Shown here one piece after another: positions 6,027 to 6,637 of a DNA stretch of 6,637 bases. A program made the position numbers and the translations under genes. Origin of the DNA: Candidatus Nanopelagicales bacterium. GTDB lineage: Bacteria > Actinomycetota > Actinomycetes > S36-B12 > UBA10799. The notes under the pieces were generated by a model. The model was not told where the DNA came from. It saw only the letters and a list, made by a program, of their open reading frames with translations, and made no database searches. The DNA is taken from contig JAUYKX010000059.1 of NCBI GenBank assembly GCA_030699055.1, positions 1 through 6,637 on the forward strand. Reading direction: 5' to 3'. Every line of letters begins with the position of its first letter. Within the stretch, counting starts at the first letter, position 1.

Positions 6027-6637
6027 TTGACCTGAACGCGCGACTCCCAGTACATCCGGGCCGCCTGAACCCTTTGGTTGTGCTCGGAATCCTCGGATAT
6101 TCCCAGGGCCAGATACAAACGATGGATCACTCGTTCGAGCGCTCGAACCGAGCACTCCCGTCGATGAGCTATGGCACTGTTGGAAAGCCCCTCGGCGATC
6201 ATGCGCAGGACATCGGCCTGGTTATTCGTAATGACAGGGACGCCGTCACTCGTCGTCCTGGCTGGCGGTTGGCTGGCCAGGGTCGCCTCAATGGCCTCTC
6301 GCAGGATCTCGATTTCCATCAGGTCCGCCTTGACCAGATACCCGACATCGGCGGGCAACTGCGAGGTCCGCGGCTCCACCAGAATCGGCGACCTGTGAGC
6401 CGTCAAGATCAAGAGAGCTACCCAGTCATGGTGTGCCCGGATGTAGTTGGCGAGATCCACACCACTCGGCCCCTCGCCCAGCGCCAAGTCGATGATCACG
6501 ATGTCCGGGTCGAAGTCGGACAGGGCGGCTCGGGCGGCCTCGGCATCGGCCACCCCCAGGACCTCGAATCCGAACCCCTCAATCGCGCTGGAAACCAGTA
6601 GCCTGAATGACTGTTCGTCATCGACGACGAGCGCCCG
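6023..6637 (-). CDS. NarL/FixJ-family response regulator with LuxR-type DNA-binding domain (partial, 5' end outside window)
   Basis: 204 residues are visible; only the first few are missing beyond the right edge. The receiver domain has the acidic pair in LVVDDEQ (visible residues 6-7), the phospho-acceptor Asp50 in VIIDLALGEGPSG, the switch threonine in ILTAH (Thr79) and the conserved Lys103 in YLVKAD. After a linker, a LuxR-type helix-turn-helix runs from about 136 to 182 (NQADVLRMIAEGLSNSAIAHRRECSVRALERVIHR region; AEGLSNSAIA is the clear landmark). The protein would bind DNA as a dimer when phosphorylated by the kinase encoded immediately downstream, with which it shares an ATGA overlap. 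The recognition-helix part departs from the common TVxxHV consensus, and the usual Glu of the LTxxE segment is Gln. DNA targets are not evident. Autoregulation is possible, but the promoter is outside the window. Confidence 0.92.
   Translation of the reverse strand, partial: RALVVDDEQSFRLLVSSAIEGFGFEVLGVADAEAARAALSDFDPDIVIIDLALGEGPSGVDLANYIRAHHDWVALLILTAHRSPILVEPRTSQLPADVGYLVKADLMEIEILREAIEATLASQPPARTTSDGVPVITNNQADVLRMIAEGLSNSAIAHRRECSVRALERVIHRLYLALGISEDSEHNQRVQAARMYWESRVQVK

Noticed and set aside
5235..6035. Plus-strand open frame of 266 codons
   Set aside because: It is a shadow of the N-terminal half of the kinase, rich in Arg, Gln, Pro and Gly with no domain.
6027..6155. Longer kinase start at ATG 6155
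   Set aside because: It would lie wholly inside the regulator coding region. The ATGA overlap at 6023-6026 gives a far better start.

Overview
The window is high-GC DNA with strong GC bias at third codon positions, a TANNNT-like -10 candidate and a mycothiol-dependent-enzyme family gene. Together these point to an actinobacterium (Actinomycetes). The species cannot be told from the sequence. Six protein genes cover almost the whole window. I see no RNA genes, CRISPR arrays, insertion sequences or phage genes, and no stretch over 300 bases is gene-free.

Left part: a malonyl-CoA-synthetase-like adenylate-forming ligase (minus strand, 1-961) runs off the left edge without its C-terminal domain. 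A 129-bp divergent spacer separates it from a secreted protein (plus strand, 1091-2035). That protein has a signal peptide, a lysozyme-like N-terminal region and a C-terminal fibronectin type III-like domain. Next comes a maleylpyruvate-isomerase-family, DinB-fold, mycothiol-dependent-type enzyme (plus strand, 2095-2991). Its start lies just after a small array of 13-bp repeats, and it carries an in-frame 9-bp repeat insertion.

Right part: three minus-strand genes form a probable operon, read from right to left. They are a NarL/LuxR-type response regulator (6023-6637, its first residues cut off by the right edge), an unusual eight-helix membrane histidine kinase (4101-6026) that overlaps the regulator by ATGA, and an aromatic amino acid / histidinol-phosphate aminotransferase of the Pat type (2981-4066), which starts 34 bp after the kinase. 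The aminotransferase meets the DinB-like gene tail to tail, with an 11-bp overlap of coding sequence.

The regulator and kinase are almost certainly a cognate pair. Their signal and targets cannot be read from the sequence. The least ordinary item is the kinase: it looks like a tandem duplication of a four-helix membrane domain plus a helical histidine-bearing hairpin, with only one ATPase domain at the end. Nothing else amounts to a clear new system, and most genes belong to recognised families.
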